Shown piece after piece: positions 1-8,167 of a stretch of DNA of 44,590 bases. Under the pieces are notes generated by a model, which was given only the letters and a program-made list of their open reading frames with translations, was not told where the DNA came from and ran no database searches. The DNA lies in assembly GCA_029559155.1 (NCBI GenBank), contig JAKQCM010000223.1:1-44590 (forward strand), in the 5' to 3' direction. Positions within the stretch are counted from its first letter, which is position 1. Every line of letters starts with the position of its first letter. This DNA is from Chloroflexota bacterium (GTDB lineage: Bacteria > Chloroflexota > Anaerolineae > Promineifilales > Promineifilaceae). Made by a program: the position numbers and the translations under genes.

Positions 1-1574
1 TGGCGGACCACGCCCATGCCCGGGTCCGAGGTTAAAACGCGTTCCAATCGCGCCGCCGCTTCCGGTGTGCCGTCGGCCACAATGACCTGCCCGGCGTGCA
101 GGCTGTAGCCAATGCCCACCCCGCCGCCGTGATGGAAGCTCACCCAGGTCGCCCCATTCACCGCGTTAATCAGAGCATTGAGAATGGGCCAGTCGCCGAT
201 AGCGTCTGAGCCATCCTTCATGCTTTCCGTTTCCCGGTTTGGGCTGGCCACGGAACCGGCGTCCAAATGGTCGCGGCCGATGACGATGGGCGCTTTCACT
301 TCCCCGCTGGCGACCATTTCGTTAAATTTCAGGCCGGCTTTGGCCCGTTCGCCGTAGCCCAGCCAGCAAATACGCGCCGGCAAGCCCTGGAAGTGGACCT
401 GTTTCTGGGCCATGTTGATCCAGCGATGCAGTGATTCATCCTCGGGGAACAATTCCAGGATGGCGCGGTCGGTGGCATAGATGTCTTCGGGGTCGCCGCT
501 GAGGGCTACCCAACGGAAGGGGCCTTTGCCTTCGCAGAATAACGGCCGTATATAAGCCGGCACAAATCCCGGATAGCTAAATGCCTCTTTCACGCCAGCG
601 TCGAAGGCGCGCTGGCGCAAATTGTTGCCGTAGTCGAAGACAATCGCGCCGCGCTTTTGGAACTCGACCATGGCGGCGCACTGCCGGGCCATCGATTCGC
701 CGGACAGGCGCATAAATTCGGCGGGATCGGATTCGCGGAGGGAACGGCCGTCGGCAAAGCTCAGGTGATGGGGAAAATAGGCCAGGTAATCGTGCGCCGA
801 CGTCTGGTCGGTGACGATGTCCGGGATCAGGCCGCGTTCCAGCAGTTCGGGAAACACCGCTGCGGCGTTATCGATCAACCCAATCGAGCGTGGCTCACCC
901 GCGTCGAGGTAATGCTGCACCCGTTCCAGCGCTTCGTCCAGCGTTTCGGCCACTTCGTCGATGTATTCGTGGTTTAACCGCCGCCGGGCGCGCCACTCGT
1001 CCACCTCCACGACCAGGCCCACGCCGCCATTCATCGTGACCGCCAGGGGCTGCGCGCCGCCCATCTCGCCCAACCCGGCCGTCAGCACCCACTTGCCTTG
1101 CAGCGAAGGCCAGCCGGCCTGTTTGGCCGCCGCGGCAAATGTCTCAAACGTGCCCTGCAAAATGCCTTGCGTGCCGATGTAGATCCAGCTTCCGGCTGTC
1201 ATCTGACCATACATGATCAGCCCTTCGGCTTCCCATTTGTCGAAATTCTCCTGGGTGGCCCAATGGGGTACGATGTTGGAATTGGCAATCAGCACACGCG
1301 GCGCGTCCGGGTGGGAGCGGAAAACGGCCACCGGTTTGCCGCTTTGCACCAGGAGCGTCTCGTCGTTTTCCAACTCGCGCAAACTGGCCAGGATGGCGTC
1401 GAACGCTTCCCAATTGCGGGCTGCCTTGCCCCGCCCGCCATAGACAATCAGGTTGTCCGGGTCGCCAGCGACTTCTGGGTCTAAATTATTTTGCAACATG
1501 CGGTAGGCGGCCTCTTGCAGCCACCCTTTACAATGTAATTCCAGTCCAATGGGGGATTGAATGGTACGTTTCAT
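1..1574 (-). CDS. hutU: Urocanate hydratase (urocanase), C-terminus cut by window edge
   Basis: Converts urocanate to 4-imidazolone-5-propionate with tightly bound NAD+, the second step of histidine degradation, in the cytoplasm. Reading down from the ATG at 1574-1572, the frame stays open to the window edge, giving 524 codons of a family that usually has about 550, so only about 30 residues are missing. Family stretches are plain: [10 protein letters not shown] near residue 50, [13 protein letters not shown] holding the catalytic-type cysteine (Cys410 in the Pseudomonas enzyme), then [27 protein letters not shown] and SDPGMGVVR at the cut end. The start is the first ATG and lies 6 bases after a TATAAT box, so no Shine-Dalgarno is expected. 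Other hut genes are not visible and may lie beyond the left edge. The family call is certain. Confidence 0.97.
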   Translation of the reverse strand, partial: MKRTIQSPIGLELHCKGWLQEAAYRMLQNNLDPEVAGDPDNLIVYGGRGKAARNWEAFDAILASLRELENDETLLVQSGKPVAVFRSHPDAPRVLIANSNIVPHWATQENFDKWEAEGLIMYGQMTAGSWIYIGTQGILQGTFETFAAAAKQAGWPSLQGKWVLTAGLGEMGGAQPLAVTMNGGVGLVVEVDEWRARRRLNHEYIDEVAETLDEALERVQHYLDAGEPRSIGLIDNAAAVFPELLERGLIPDIVTDQTSAHDYLAYFPHHLSFADGRSLRESDPAEFMRLSGESMARQCAAMVEFQKRGAIVFDYGNNLRQRAFDAGVKEAFSYPGFVPAYIRPLFCEGKGPFRWVALSGDPEDIYATDRAILELFPEDESLHRWINMAQKQVHFQGLPARICWLGYGERAKAGLKFNEMVASGEVKAPIVIGRDHLDAGSVASPNRETESMKDGSDAIGDWPILNALINAVNGATWVSFHHGGGVGIGYSLHAGQVIVADGTPEAAARLERVLTSDPGMGVVR

Positions 1575-1580
1575 AATGTG

Positions 1581-1608
1581 ATTATAGACTCCCACAGGGG
1601 CGTGTCAA
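1581..1608 (-). promoter_or_regulatory. Consensus sigma-70-type promoter of hutU
   Basis: On the minus strand TTGACA (1608-1603) and TATAAT (1586-1581) are both perfect hexamers, separated by 16 bp. The hutU ATG begins only 6 bases after the -10 box, so transcription should start at or next to the A of the start codon. This predicts a leaderless mRNA. Confidence 0.8.
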
Positions 1609-1625
1609 GAAGCGACGGCCTATGT

Positions 1626-1631
1626 TATAAT
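1626..1631 (+). promoter_or_regulatory. Possible -10 box for the response-regulator gene
   Basis: A perfect TATAAT lies in the divergent spacer between hutU and the response-regulator gene. No convincing -35 box is seen 16-18 bp upstream. If used, the leader would be about 140 nt. I see nothing else definite in 1609-1778. Confidence 0.35.
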
Positions 1632-1778
1632 CTCATCTGGCAAACCCCCAAAGACCCAAAAGGTACTGATTTTATGCCTGGGAAAGAAGTTTATCGGTGA
1701 GTCATTGTAGCGCGGTGTCATGGGGCCTATTGGGCCTCTTCCTAACAGCCTTTACCAGCATCGCTTTTGGGAAAATGT

Positions 1779-3233
1779 ATGAGTGGTGAACGGATATTAA
1801 TTATTGACGACAGCCGTGAGATTGTGAAGCATCTCACGGAGCATGTGCTGCCCACCTTTGGGTATAAAACCCTTTACGCGTACGATGGGCAAAGTGGTCT
1901 GGCGCGTATTCGTGAAATGCAGCCAGATCTGGTTATGTTGGATTTTAACTTGCCGGAAATGACAGGATTGGATGTTTTGCAGCAAATGGCGCAGGAATCC
2001 ATCAGCACGCCTGTTATTTTGATGACTGGTTATGGTTCGGAACAAAGCGCCATTGAGGCGTTTCGCCTGGGGGCCAAGGATTATTTGATCAAGCCATTTA
2101 CGGTTGATGAAGTAGTGGAAACCATTGACCGGTCGTTGGTGGAAACTCGTTTGCTGCACGATAAGGCCGAGTTGGCGGAACAATTGCGTCGGGTTAAGGT
2201 GGAGATGAGCCGTCAGACGCATGAAATGAACACGTTGTTTAAGATTGGCAAGGCAATTACTTCCTTGCTGAGCGTGGATCAGGTTTTGGAGCGTGTGCAG
2301 GAAGCGGCAAAGTATCTGACGGATGGAGAAGACAGCCGTATCTGGTTGATGGATGAGGCGGGGACACAACTGCGGGCTTTCGAAAAGCCTGGCGATGATG
2401 CGGAAGCCAAGAATTTTACGGCAATAGTGGAGGGTGAGTCTTATTTAAGCGAAGTGGTGCGACAGGGACGGCCGTTTCGCCAATCACGCTTTACCGAAAA
2501 CGGGCTGAAAGTAAAAACCGGCCTGTTCGCCCGCGCCATCTTGTGCGTGCCCTTAAAACTTCGCGGCGTCGTCATTGGCGCATTGGTCGTCAGCAACCAA
2601 CTGGCCTTACGCTCTTTTAGCAAGCGTGATGAATTCCTGCTCTCTTTTCTGGCCGATTATGCAGCCATCGCCCTGGAAAACGCACGCGTATTCCAGGCGG
2701 CCGACAAAGCGTTGACCCGCAAACTAGACGAACTGCGCACGCTCATCCAGATTACCCAAACCATCACCTCTACACTCGATCTAGACGAAGTCCTGCAGCT
2801 GGCAGTCAAACAAATCCACGAAAGCTGGGACATTGAAGTGGCTTCCCTGTGGTGGTTAAATCGCGCCCGACAAAGTTTGCAAGTTCTGGCCAAAATTGGC
2901 GCCGCTTCTGGTCAAGCAGCTCAAGAAGAACTGCCTTTGGGCCAGGGATTTGCCGGTACTGTGGCCCAAAGCGGTAACTGGATTTATTCGAACGACGTTT
3001 CGCACCATCCGTTGTATACGCCATTGGCGGAAAACTTGCTTGATCCGGAGACGCAATCCATTTTGTGCGTGCCGCTGATCTATCGCGGTCAAGTCGTCGG
3101 CGCGTTGGAATTGATCAATAAGCGCGACGGTGATTTTGATGACCAGGATGTGGAGCGCGCGTCGTCTATTGCCGCCGCGGTAGCCATCGCCACGGCCAAC
3201 GCCATGTCGTTTGATGAGATAGATGCGCGTTGA
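1779..3233 (+). CDS. Response regulator with receiver domain and two GAF domains
   Basis: A signalling protein of 484 aa. Residues 1-120 form a CheY-like receiver with the acidic pair in ILIIDDSRE, the phospho-acceptor aspartate in LVMLDFNLPEM, the conserved Thr in LMTGYGS and the Lys in IKPFT. A charged coiled-coil linker (about 120-155) leads to two tandem GAF domains (about 160-305 and 330-480), small-molecule or protein sensing modules. There is no DNA-binding, GGDEF, kinase or phosphatase output, so output is probably by protein contact. A TTG four codons upstream (1767) is possible, but the ATG giving MSGERILIIDD fits the usual receiver length. The Shine-Dalgarno is weak. No partner histidine kinase is in the window. 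The ligands of the GAF domains cannot be told. Confidence 0.9.
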   Translation: MSGERILIIDDSREIVKHLTEHVLPTFGYKTLYAYDGQSGLARIREMQPDLVMLDFNLPEMTGLDVLQQMAQESISTPVILMTGYGSEQSAIEAFRLGAKDYLIKPFTVDEVVETIDRSLVETRLLHDKAELAEQLRRVKVEMSRQTHEMNTLFKIGKAITSLLSVDQVLERVQEAAKYLTDGEDSRIWLMDEAGTQLRAFEKPGDDAEAKNFTAIVEGESYLSEVVRQGRPFRQSRFTENGLKVKTGLFARAILCVPLKLRGVVIGALVVSNQLALRSFSKRDEFLLSFLADYAAIALENARVFQAADKALTRKLDELRTLIQITQTITSTLDLDEVLQLAVKQIHESWDIEVASLWWLNRARQSLQVLAKIGAASGQAAQEELPLGQGFAGTVAQSGNWIYSNDVSHHPLYTPLAENLLDPETQSILCVPLIYRGQVVGALELINKRDGDFDDQDVERASSIAAAVAIATANAMSFDEIDAR

Positions 3234-3275
3234 GAATCATAGCGGCCTGGCCAGTGAATATGAGGACTGTGTAGT

Positions 3276-3590
3276 TTGACAACTCATGCCATGATCTATT
3301 TCCTCATCGGGGGAGGAATTGGGCTGGTTAGTGCAATACTTGGCGCGTTTGTGGATTATTCTGTGGGGAGGAAGCGAGGAGATGCGGAGAACGACGGCCG
3401 TCCCGGCTGCATGTTCATCGCGGCGGGCGGGTTAGGTTTTGTCGGATTGATCGCCTTTCTGCTTTCCTTTTTGATCACCGGAACCGTTGGCCCTGCTTTT
3501 ATGATGGGATTAGGTGTAACATCCGGCTTTTTTATTGGATTTGCGGTGCTATTTATCGGCGCGATCTTATTGTTAGGTAAAGGCGATTAG
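3276..3590 (+). CDS. Small integral membrane protein, function unknown
   Basis: A 104-aa hydrophobic protein with three likely membrane helices (about residues 6-26, 44-66 and 73-98) and a short charged loop, GRKRGDAEN, after the first. I recognise no family. The TTG start is chosen because a GAGGA Shine-Dalgarno lies about 9 bases upstream. An in-frame ATG at 3291 is the alternative, costing five residues. It sits 42 bp after the response regulator and 18 bp before comM on the same strand, so the three are probably cotranscribed. Glycine-rich helices suggest close helix packing but give no function. Confidence 0.7.
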   Translation: MTTHAMIYFLIGGGIGLVSAILGAFVDYSVGRKRGDAENDGRPGCMFIAAGGLGFVGLIAFLLSFLITGTVGPAFMMGLGVTSGFFIGFAVLFIGAILLLGKGD

Positions 3591-3608
3591 ACCTGGAGGG
3601 GGTCCGTT

Positions 3609-5138
3609 ATGCTGGCCAAAGTCATGAGTTGTGCCATTGTCGGCCTGGAAGCAGACATTGTAGACGTAGAAGTAGACATTATTCGCGGCGCGCCGGCCTT
3701 TAATCTGGTAGGCCTGCCGGATGCCGCTGTGCGCGAAAGCCGCGATCGCGTTCATTCAGCCATTAAAAACAGCGGCCTGACATTTCCATCCAACAAGCGC
3801 ATCACCGTTAATCTGGCTCCGGCCGACTTGCGTAAAGAAGGCCCGGCGTATGATTTGCCCATCGCTGTGGGAATCCTGGCGGCTTCGCAGCAGGTGTGGC
3901 CGGACAAACTGGCCGGCGCGTTGTTTATTGGCGAGCTGTCGTTGGATGGGACCACGCGCCATACGAAGGGTATTTTGCCGATGACGGCGCTGGCGCGGGC
4001 GCAAGGATTTCAGCGTGTGTTTGTGCCGGCGGTCGACGCCGCCGAAGCTGCGCTGCTGCCCGATGTGGATGTGCTGCCCGTTGCCAGCCTGGCCGATGTG
4101 GTGGGGCATCTGACGGGGATACGGCCGTTAACCCCCATCTCCGTCAACTTAGAAGAAGCGTTCGCCGGCGATGTGACCTATGCCGCCGATTTTGCCGACA
4201 TTATGGGCCAGGAACACGTCAAACGCGCCATGGAGATTGCTGCTGCCGGCGGGCACAACATCATCATGTCTGGCCCGCCCGGAGCCGGTAAGACGCTCAT
4301 CGCCCGGTCGCTGCCCGGCATTTTGCCGCGCATGACCATCGACGAAGCTCTGGAAGTGACCAAAATTTACAGCGTGGCCGGTTTGCTGCCGGCGGATACG
4401 CCGTTGATTCGGGAACGGCCGTTTCGCTCTCCGCACCACACCGTCAGTTATGCCGGACTGGTGGGCGGCGGCGCCTGGCCGCGCCCCGGCGAAATCTCGT
4501 TGGCTCATCGCGGCGTTCTTTTCCTGGACGAACTGCCGGAATTTGGGCAAAACCTCATCGAAGTGCTGCGACAGCCTTTGGAAGGATTGCCGCGCGAGGT
4601 TTCCATATCTCGCGCCAGTGGAACTGTTACCTATCCGGCTAATTTTATGTTGATGGCGGCGCAAAACCCATGCCCCTGCGGCTATTTTGGCGATCCTGTT
4701 CATGCCTGCACCTGTTCCAATGCCATGATTACCCGCTACCAAAAGCGGATTTCCGGCCCGCTGATGGACCGCATCGACCTGCATGTGGAAGTGCCGCGCG
4801 TAGATTTTGAAAAGTTAACGGCCGTGCGCCGCGGCGAAACATCGGCGCAAGTGCGGCAGCGCGTTGAACAGGCCCGTGCCCGGCAGGCGGATCGTTTTCG
4901 CGGCAACGGCCTGTTTGGCAACGCCGACATGGGACCAAGCGAAGTGCGCGCCCTTTGCACCCTGGATGAAACCGGCAAACGCCTGATGAAAAGCGCTATG
5001 GCCCAAATGGGACTCAGCGCGCGCGCCTTTCACCGCGTCTTAAAAGTTGCCCGAACCATTGCCGATCTGGCGGATTCGGCCGACATTCAGCCCGCATATC
5101 TGGCTGAAGCGCTGCAATATCGCCCCCGCAACGTGTAA
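3609..5138 (+). CDS. comM: ComM/YifB family AAA+ ATPase (Mg-chelatase-like)
   Basis: A 509-aa protein, the usual length. ComM is a hexameric helicase that promotes branch migration during natural transformation; other members are called YifB. Residues 20-165 form the Lon-protease-like/ChlI N-terminal domain. The AAA+ core has Walker A SGPPGAGKT at 221-229 and Walker B GVLFLDELPEF around 303-313. A Cys-rich stretch (NPCPCGYFGDP, then CTCS) near 353-370 is typical of the family and may bind metal. A C-terminal helical domain ends in LAEALQYR. A strong GGAGGGGG Shine-Dalgarno precedes the ATG. Whether this organism is transformable is not shown by the window. Confidence 0.95.
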   Translation: MLAKVMSCAIVGLEADIVDVEVDIIRGAPAFNLVGLPDAAVRESRDRVHSAIKNSGLTFPSNKRITVNLAPADLRKEGPAYDLPIAVGILAASQQVWPDKLAGALFIGELSLDGTTRHTKGILPMTALARAQGFQRVFVPAVDAAEAALLPDVDVLPVASLADVVGHLTGIRPLTPISVNLEEAFAGDVTYAADFADIMGQEHVKRAMEIAAAGGHNIIMSGPPGAGKTLIARSLPGILPRMTIDEALEVTKIYSVAGLLPADTPLIRERPFRSPHHTVSYAGLVGGGAWPRPGEISLAHRGVLFLDELPEFGQNLIEVLRQPLEGLPREVSISRASGTVTYPANFMLMAAQNPCPCGYFGDPVHACTCSNAMITRYQKRISGPLMDRIDLHVEVPRVDFEKLTAVRRGETSAQVRQRVEQARARQADRFRGNGLFGNADMGPSEVRALCTLDETGKRLMKSAMAQMGLSARAFHRVLKVARTIADLADSADIQPAYLAEALQYRPRNV

Positions 5139-5200
5139 TTACGCTGCGAAAGTTTGTTGTCTTTATTCGCCGACGCGGACGCCTGGATTAAGGGAAAAAT

Positions 5201-5354
5201 CTGGCGTTCCTGGGGCTGATTGACTGACAAAACTTATCTAACCGCGAAGAACGCGGAGAGCGCAGAGTTCGTACCAGAGAAAACCTCCGCGCCCTCTGCG
5301 CTCTCCGCGGTAAAATTCTGAGATATGACAGTTAATCAGGCTCCTGGCGTTCCT
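5201..5354. mobile_element. MITE-like element flanked by 11-bp direct repeats
   Basis: The 11-mer CTGGCGTTCCT occurs at 5201-5211 and again at 5344-5354. Between them lie about 132 bp with imperfect terminal inverted repeats (5212-5229 against 5326-5343, 14 of 18 matching by eye). The core is a perfect 16-bp inverted repeat, arms 5252-5267 and 5294-5309 with a 26-base loop. There is no ORF. This fits a non-autonomous insertion with a target duplication, though an extragenic hairpin repeat is also possible. The rest of the gene-free stretch 5139-5557 shows nothing else I can name, apart from the Shine-Dalgarno TTGGAG at 5545-5550 for the next gene. Confidence 0.6.
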
Positions 5355-5557
5355 CACGGGTAACTTCGGAGGATACGCCGCTCCGATGATTGCACTCAGC
5401 AAGATACGACAGTTAGCGCGTCACGCTGAGGCCCACTAAAAACATTGCGCAGCCAGACAATTGCAAATTAGGCCTATTGGTTACTTGCCGAACCGCTGGC
5501 TCTGCGTTATTTTTAAGACTGTTAACCCATCCTTTTTAACTACCTTGGAGATTAGTA

Positions 5558-6682
5558 GTGGCCAATAATCGTCCGCGTTATGAAGAAGCTCTCAAACGAG
5601 GCGCTATGTATCGCTCAAAAGCGCTGTGGTCAGAGGCGTTTAATGCTTACCGCCTGGCTATTGCTGAATTTCCCAAGGAGCCGGTCCCTTATGCTGGCCT
5701 GGGGGAAGCGTGCCTGGGTCTCAAACAGTTAGATCGCGCTTTGGAATGTTTTAAGTTAGCCGCCAAGTATTCGGCCGGCGACGTGGTGTATTTAAAACGG
5801 GTGGCGGACATTCAGGAGCGGCGCGGGGAATTGACGGAAGCGGCCAAAACGTACACAGCCGTTGGCGAATTTCTCCTGCGCCAGCGTCATTTAGACGAAG
5901 CCATTGGGCATTGGGAGCGGGCCATCCGTTTAGATTCCAGCCTCTTGGGGCCTCATCGCCGGCTGGCCATGATTTTTCAGCGCCAAAATAAAAAGCGCGA
6001 AGCCGTGCGTGAATACCTGGCGATTGCCCGTATTTTGCAAACCCAAAACGACAACGCGAAAGCTTTCCAAATGTGCCAGGCCGCGCTGCGATTGGACCCC
6101 GGTAATCAAGATGTGTTGACAGCCATAGACCTGATCCGCCACGGAGAAGCCGGGTTCACCGAGCCGGAACCGGAAGAAATCGAAGTGCCGGGCATTTCGG
6201 CGGAAGAACAGGCCGAGGCTGACGCCCTGACAGAAACTGTACGCCAGATGGCCGCCATTTTCGAGGCGGAAGCCCGCGAACAACAAATCGCGGCCAAACC
6301 GGCCCCGGTTAGAAGCGATCCCGTTGATACGGCCGTGCGCCTGGCCGGCGATCAGTTGGCCGAAGAGATATTCCGCGAAGAATCGGAACTGGATGCAGCC
6401 ATCGCCGCCAAAACGGGCATGAGCAAACTCGAACGCGACGCCTTGATCGGGCAGGCGATGGACTTTGAGAGCCGTAAACAAGTTGACGAAGCCATTATCT
6501 GCTATGAGAAGGCTATTCGCGGCGGCCTGCGCATGACAGCCGCCTATTTTAATTTGGGTACCCTCTACTTACGGCAAAAACAGAATGAGAAAGCCCGCCG
6601 AATTTTTGGGGTGGCCGTCAAAGACGCCGCCTACGCTGAAGCCGTCAAATTGGCTTATGCTCGCGCCCAAAAAAGCGGCTGA
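5558..6682 (+). CDS. Tetratricopeptide-repeat protein
   Basis: A 374-aa soluble protein. Residues 1-190 are a run of about five TPR helical hairpins (for example SEAFNAYRLAIAEFP, DRALECFKLAAKYS, DEAIGHWERAIRLD). A Glu-rich low-complexity linker follows (about 200-270), then one more TPR near 310-365 (DEAIICYEKAIRGG). TPRs are protein-docking surfaces; no enzyme domain is present. The GTG start (5558) follows TTGGAG by 7 bases, and no earlier start has a better ribosome site. It lies 36 bp before the lipocalin-like gene. The binding partner cannot be told. Confidence 0.85.
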   Translation: MANNRPRYEEALKRGAMYRSKALWSEAFNAYRLAIAEFPKEPVPYAGLGEACLGLKQLDRALECFKLAAKYSAGDVVYLKRVADIQERRGELTEAAKTYTAVGEFLLRQRHLDEAIGHWERAIRLDSSLLGPHRRLAMIFQRQNKKREAVREYLAIARILQTQNDNAKAFQMCQAALRLDPGNQDVLTAIDLIRHGEAGFTEPEPEEIEVPGISAEEQAEADALTETVRQMAAIFEAEAREQQIAAKPAPVRSDPVDTAVRLAGDQLAEEIFREESELDAAIAAKTGMSKLERDALIGQAMDFESRKQVDEAIICYEKAIRGGLRMTAAYFNLGTLYLRQKQNEKARRIFGVAVKDAAYAEAVKLAYARAQKSG

Positions 6683-6718
6683 GCCAACACCCCAATTCAC
6701 CCCAAGTGGAGCATCACC

Positions 6719-7177
6719 ATGAATCGCATAAAGCCGTCTTATTCGCCCTTTGTTGGCGCCTGGAAATTGGTGACCTCAGAATTTAAACAGGCGGATGGAA
6801 CCTCGACCTTTCCCCTGGGCGCGCAGCCGCAGGGGCGAATTTTTTACAGCGCTCAGGGCCAGATGGCGGCTCAATTGATGCGGCCAGACCGCCCCAGGCT
6901 GCGCGCCAATGATGTCTCGGACACGGCCGTTGCCGACCTGAAAGCGGCGTTTGATGGTTATACCGCCTATTTTGGCGCGTACACCATCGACACGGCGGCG
7001 GCGCAGGTGACCCACCACGTGGAGGGCAGCCTGCTGCCCAATTGGATAGGCAAGGATTTGATCCGGTTTTATGAATTTTCCGCCGACGGCCGTGTCTTAA
7101 CGCTCGCCACGCCGCCGATGGGGCCGGAAGATGCCCGCGTGATCGGGTTGTTGGTCTGGGAGCGGCTGGATGAGTGA
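6719..7177 (+). CDS. Lipocalin-like domain protein
   Basis: A 152-aa protein resembling the bacterial lipocalin-like family (PF13924 type). The opening FVGAWKLVTSEFKQADG, the middle RIFYSAQGQMAAQLMRPDRP and the end DARVIGLLVWERL match the pattern of these small beta-barrel proteins, which are often annotated as possible small-ligand binders. No signal peptide is present, so it is probably cytoplasmic. Its stop overlaps the start of the methyltransferase by 8 bases, pointing to coupled translation and perhaps a shared substrate. The ligand is unknown. Confidence 0.8.
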   Translation: MNRIKPSYSPFVGAWKLVTSEFKQADGTSTFPLGAQPQGRIFYSAQGQMAAQLMRPDRPRLRANDVSDTAVADLKAAFDGYTAYFGAYTIDTAAAQVTHHVEGSLLPNWIGKDLIRFYEFSADGRVLTLATPPMGPEDARVIGLLVWERLDE

Positions 7178-7973
7178 GCCGCCTGTGTTGTCTGGCCTGC
7201 CGGGGACGCTGCTTTTTACGTTGCGCGCCCGCGCCGAGGAACACGGCCGTGCCGACCGCCTGTTTGATGACCCCCTGGCGGCGCAGTGGTACGGCCGTTT
7301 ACCCCAATCTCAGGCGATGCGGCAGGCAATGGCCGCCGCTTATTCGCCCATTTTCCAATTGGGCACGGCCGTGCGCGCCCGTTTTTATGATGATGTGACC
7401 GAGCGGTTTCTGGCGGGCCATCAACAGCCCGTTGTGGTGGAATTGGGCGCGGGGTTGTCCACGCGGTTTGCTCGTTTGGGCGCGGAGCGGGCGCACTGGG
7501 TGGAGCTGGATTTGCCGGACGCCATAGCTGCTCGCCGTTTGGTGGATGTAGAGACAGCGGGGCATCGTTTTTTGCCATTTTCACTGGTAGATGAGGCGTG
7601 GGTGGCGCAGGTAACGGCCGTGCCGCCATCCGATGTGTTGTTTATCGCCGAGGGTGTGTTGTTTTTCCTGGCTCCGGCGGAAGCTGCGGCGCTGTTCCGC
7701 TTGTTGGCGCGCCATTTTCCGGGGGCGACGTTTGCGCTGGACGTACTGACGGAGGAGTTTAGCCAGTCGGCGCGGCGGCGTTTTGCCGCCCATAACGCCC
7801 CGATACAGTGGTTTTTGGCGGATGAAACGGCCGTTGCTCATCTGGGCTTAACGGTGCGGCAAACGGCCGTGGCCGCGCATCAAGCGCCGGAGCGTTGGCA
7901 GGGTCTGGGGTTCGACCCGCAGCAGCTGCAAACCACTCAGGTAAACATTCTTATAGAAGCAATGATCGATTAA
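7170..7973 (+). CDS. Class I SAM-dependent O-methyltransferase, leucine carboxyl methyltransferase family
   Basis: A 267-aa protein of the LCM/PPM1-TcmP type. These enzymes transfer a methyl group from S-adenosylmethionine to carboxyl or hydroxyl groups. The N-terminal segment RARAEEHGRADRLFDDPLA is the family signature. The SAM site is VVELGAGLSTRFARL near residues 88-102, followed by the acidic WVELDLPDA. SDVLFIAEGVLFFL corresponds to motif IV. The ATG overlaps the preceding lipocalin-like gene by 8 bases. Six copies of ACGGCCGT occur in about 650 bp here, the densest run in the window. The substrate is unknown; secondary metabolite tailoring is a common role in the family. Confidence 0.88.
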   Translation: MSEPPVLSGLPGTLLFTLRARAEEHGRADRLFDDPLAAQWYGRLPQSQAMRQAMAAAYSPIFQLGTAVRARFYDDVTERFLAGHQQPVVVELGAGLSTRFARLGAERAHWVELDLPDAIAARRLVDVETAGHRFLPFSLVDEAWVAQVTAVPPSDVLFIAEGVLFFLAPAEAAALFRLLARHFPGATFALDVLTEEFSQSARRRFAAHNAPIQWFLADETAVAHLGLTVRQTAVAAHQAPERWQGLGFDPQQLQTTQVNILIEAMID

Positions 7974-7987
7974 ATCGAGGAGAGATA

Positions 7988-8167
7988 ATGCCAGAAGAAA
8001 ACAAACTTGAAGTCCATTGCCTGAATTGCCAGCGCACAGATCAGGAGGCGCCTGTGGTGGCGCTCCGGTACAAAGGGCGGCAGGCCTGGATTTGTAACCA
8101 ATGCCTGCCGACGTTGATTCACCATGCCGACCGTCTGGCGGACAAATTTGCCCAGTTAGAGGGCTAG
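7988..8167 (+). CDS. Small zinc-ribbon-like protein
   Basis: A 59-aa protein starting MPEENKLEVHCLNCQ. Two CxxC pairs (CLNC near residue 11 and CNQC near 37) separated by about 22 residues make a likely four-cysteine zinc site, followed by a helical tail ADRLADKFAQLEG. The ATG at 7988 is preceded by GAGGAGAG, and longer in-frame extensions would overlap the methyltransferase gene. It starts 14 bp after that gene, so it is probably its operon partner. The stop overlaps the stop of the convergent ARMT1-like gene by four bases. The function is unknown. Confidence 0.75.
   Translation: MPEENKLEVHCLNCQRTDQEAPVVALRYKGRQAWICNQCLPTLIHHADRLADKFAQLEG

Noticed and set aside
657-1484. Open frames on both strands within the first 1.5 kb as separate genes
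   Set aside because: The urocanate hydratase frame, open to the window edge, covers the whole stretch and carries unmistakable family motifs.
1680-1710. Eight-codon leader peptide upstream of the response-regulator gene
   Set aside because: The short ATG frame at about 1675 has no ribosome site and no run of regulatory codons; chance is sufficient.
5252-5309. Perfect 16-bp hairpin as a simple terminator of comM
   Set aside because: It has no T tract, is more than 110 bp past the stop, and sits at the centre of a larger structure with terminal repeats and flanking direct repeats.
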